Source: an uncultured Verrucomicrobiota bacterium (GTDB lineage Bacteria > Verrucomicrobiota > Kiritimatiellia > RFP12 > UBA1067). Taken from it: a stretch of 7,346 bases of DNA. Positions 5,380 to 7,346 of the stretch are shown piece after piece (position 1 is the stretch's first letter; each line of letters starts with the position of its first letter). The DNA is taken from positions 1 to 7,346 of the forward strand of contig CAMPAF010000148.1 of NCBI GenBank assembly GCA_946631535.1, in the 5' to 3' direction. The notes under the pieces were generated by a model. It saw nothing but the letters and a program-made list of their open reading frames with translations. It had not been told where the DNA came from and ran no database searches. A program made the translations under genes and the position numbers.

Positions 5380-7346
5380 CTATTTCGCGGTCTTCCTGAA
5401 GGAGCGGAAGTACACGCCCTTCGGGTCGTGTCCCTCCGCAAGCGTCTGAAGGTGCATGTACGACGGGCCGAACGGCGACTTGCCGTCGGTCTTGAGCTGG
5501 AACGTCCGCGTGCGGCCGCCGCACGTGAGGGTCGCGGTCCTGGCCGTCCAGTCCCACGCAAGCGACAGCTTCGCCCACGTCCCCTTTCCGCCCAGCGTCT
5601 CTGCCGTCACGGGCACGGCCACGGCCGACTCCTCGCCCACGAACTCATCGCACGGGTTGAACCAGTGGTCGCAGAGCGCCAGCTGGAAGCCTTCGCCGTC
5701 GATGCGGCACTCGAGCTCGAGACGCCCAGTCAGTCCTGCCGGGAAGTTCCACACCACGCCCTGACGGTCGGAGACGAGCCGCTCGTCGCGGATGCGGCAG
5801 AGCTGTAGCACCTCGCGCCTGGTCTTCGGACCCGTATCCGGCTCTCGGACGAGCAGCGCGCCCGGCACGCGGTTGAACGCGCAGTGCCCGCTCCATCCGC
5901 GGAAGTTGCCGGCAAGAGACTTCACGAACAGGTGGTTGGAGATGCCGTCGAGACCGCCCTTGAAGTCCTCGAATCGGTCCGTCTCGTATAGCCATGAGAC
6001 GTCGAAGAGGCAGATGCGGCACGACGATCCTTGACCGTAGGGCAGGATGATCTTGCCGTCCGGCATCTCCATCGGCTGCGTCTGGTGGACGCTCTTGTCG
6101 ATCTCGCGCCACTTCCTGTTGCCGTACTCGCGGAAGTCGGCACGGTTGCGTATCGCGTTGCGCGCCACCTCGCGGAACCCGATCCACGTGCGGCCATCGT
6201 CCTCTGAGATCGCGGCGTGCAGCGCGTCGCGGTTGGTGAACACCGTCTCAGACCGTCCCGAGAGCTCGCTCCTGTTCAGCTCCGGATACTCGGAGGGATC
6301 GCGCTTCGGCAGCGGCTCGGTGTTGTTCCAGAAGAAGAGGATTCGCCCGTCCTTCAGCTTGAGGAACGTCGGCATCGTGTTGGAGGCGCAGAACATCGGC
6401 GCTGGCTTCGGGCCGTCCCAAGTCTCGCCGCCGTCCTTCGACGTGTAGAGGTAGTGGTGGCGGAACGTGGCACGCACGGCCATCAGCAGGTCGCCGTTCG
6501 AGAGCTCCACTATGGTCGGCTCGCAGCAGCCGTTGTTCCAGCGAAGCGACTTGTCGTGGAACACCAGATGGTCTGCGGATACGGCGTTCGTGACGACTAC
6601 GTCGCGCCACGTCTCCCCGTCGTCCGACGAGATCGCGAGCGCGATGCGAGCTACGCCGTCGATCGTCCGCGCCCCCGCCATGATCCAGCGCCGCGACTTC
6701 TCCAGCGGCTGCATCGGCCGGAAGAAGGCAAGGCTGCGCGAGGTGGTGTCGGTCCACTTCACAGCCACCTTGCCGGTCGGACCGTCCTTGGAACGCACGC
6801 ACCTGAGGAAGCCTCCCTTCTTCGCAGGCGGCACAACAGAGAGGTAGTAGTCCGCCCACGGGCACTTCGCCATCGGCCCCAGGTCGCCATCGGGACGAAG
6901 AACGGTCTTCCACGAGAGGCCGCGGTCGCGCGACGAGAGATACACGCCGCGCACCTCGCCGTCCACGAAGTCACGTCCATAGTAGCGGATCTCCCCGTCC
7001 GGCATCACCACCATCTCCTTGTGGGTGTGCGCGGGCTGCTCGGCCACGACGCGCGGCGCATGGATGGACTTGTAGAGGAGCTGGTCAGACGCGTCGAGAG
7101 CGGGCCAGACGTCCAGCCCATTCGGGCTCGCACCGTCGTTCTTCGCCCCGGAAGCGCGAAGCTCCGCCAGCGCCACCTGCACGGCGCAAGGCGTCTCCTT
7201 GCCTGTCCAGTCCTGCGACTGCACCCACTCCTCTGCGGCGAACAGGCGCTGCGCGGCCTCCTCGTAGGACACGCCGCCGAGCTCCACCAGGAGGCGGATG
7301 CCGCGGTCGATGAGCTTCTTGTTGGAGATGGACACCCAGCTCATCC
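5380..7346 (-). CDS. MurQ-like C-terminal segment fused to a four-Asp-box sialidase-like propeller (5' partial)
   Basis: At least 654 residues; the frame is still open at the window's right edge. Residues 1-64 (NKKLIDRGIRLLVE, GVSYEEA, AVQVALAEL) match the pattern of the C-terminal helices of MurNAc-6-phosphate etherase (MurQ, SIS fold), in which N-x-KL-x-DR-x2-RI is followed by TG-x5-A and a final VKxAIVM-like helix. The ATG at 7344 falls where MurQ has an internal Met (GNLM), so the gene probably begins outside. Residues ~100-465 are a propeller with Asp boxes SRDRGLSW (138-145), SSDDGETW (239-246), SKDGGETW (302-309) and SEDDGRTW (380-387), plus CCEPTIVELSNGDLL (273-287). Residues ~470-654 form a beta-sandwich typical of the C-terminal part of planctomycete/verrucomicrobial exo-alpha-sialidase annotations. 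No signal peptide or internal start is visible, so the protein appears cytosolic. No FRIP arginine is seen (HTHKEMVVMPDG sits at that place), so sialidase activity is doubtful. The propeller call is firm; the MurQ part is probable. Confidence 0.8.
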   Translation of the reverse strand, partial: MSWVSISNKKLIDRGIRLLVELGGVSYEEAAQRLFAAEEWVQSQDWTGKETPCAVQVALAELRASGAKNDGASPNGLDVWPALDASDQLLYKSIHAPRVVAEQPAHTHKEMVVMPDGEIRYYGRDFVDGEVRGVYLSSRDRGLSWKTVLRPDGDLGPMAKCPWADYYLSVVPPAKKGGFLRCVRSKDGPTGKVAVKWTDTTSRSLAFFRPMQPLEKSRRWIMAGARTIDGVARIALAISSDDGETWRDVVVTNAVSADHLVFHDKSLRWNNGCCEPTIVELSNGDLLMAVRATFRHHYLYTSKDGGETWDGPKPAPMFCASNTMPTFLKLKDGRILFFWNNTEPLPKRDPSEYPELNRSELSGRSETVFTNRDALHAAISEDDGRTWIGFREVARNAIRNRADFREYGNRKWREIDKSVHQTQPMEMPDGKIILPYGQGSSCRICLFDVSWLYETDRFEDFKGGLDGISNHLFVKSLAGNFRGWSGHCAFNRVPGALLVREPDTGPKTRREVLQLCRIRDERLVSDRQGVVWNFPAGLTGRLELECRIDGEGFQLALCDHWFNPCDEFVGEESAVAVPVTAETLGGKGTWAKLSLAWDWTARTATLTCGGRTRTFQLKTDGKSPFGPSYMHLQTLAEGHDPKGVYFRSFRKTAK

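Noticed and set aside
5369..5578. N-terminal extension of the 3D-domain gene to an ATG at 5578
   Set aside because: It overlaps the well-supported upstream propeller gene by about 200 bases in another frame and reads as Arg/Pro-rich shadow. The GTG at 5368 places a basic segment and membrane helix at the N-terminus as expected.
1..7346. tRNA, rRNA, CRISPR arrays, insertion sequences, riboswitches
   Set aside because: Nothing resembling cloverleaf, repeat-spacer, transposase or terminal inverted repeat patterns was found, and almost all the sequence is accounted for by protein-coding genes.

Overview
The window is GC-rich DNA with dense, tightly packed coding and no RNA gene, CRISPR array or mobile element that I can see. 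The gene content suggests a PVC-group bacterium, perhaps a Kiritimatiellota, Lentisphaerota or Verrucomicrobiota lineage. It combines an RRM protein, a fused shikimate kinase/3-dehydroquinate synthase, a Cys-rich 3D-domain protein, Asp-box propeller proteins, and a secreted alkaline-phosphatase-superfamily/LamG fusion. This assignment is inferred from protein style only; there is no marker gene in the window.

Layout. Left part, plus strand (1-1837): the 3' end of a gene whose product seems to carry a membrane segment, a Lys/Pro-rich linker and an RRM RNA-binding domain. It overlaps by one base (TGATG) a complete bifunctional aroKB gene for two steps of the shikimate pathway. Right part, minus strand (7346 down to 1844), three genes read in the order: (i) a 5'-truncated gene whose visible N-terminus looks like the C-terminal end of a MurNAc-6-phosphate etherase (MurQ), fused to a four-Asp-box propeller and a C-terminal beta-sandwich; (ii) a short membrane-anchored 3D-domain protein of the lytic-transglycosylase fold type; (iii) a 994-residue secreted or lipoprotein trimodular protein: beta-rich N-domain, three-Asp-box propeller, alkaline phosphatase/phosphodiesterase domain with a full set of metal ligands, and a LamG-like domain. 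The two transcription units converge with only 6 bp between stop codons.

How the parts may work together: on the plus strand, translational coupling ties an RNA-binding protein to a housekeeping aromatic-amino-acid enzyme, with no evident functional link. On the minus strand the spacings (11 and 48 bp) suggest an operon. A 3D-domain wall enzyme beside a MurQ-like module hints at peptidoglycan turnover and amino-sugar salvage, and the third protein looks like an extracellular glycan or phospho-ester processing enzyme. Neither propeller protein shows a recognisable sialidase FRIP arginine, so their substrates should be regarded as unknown.
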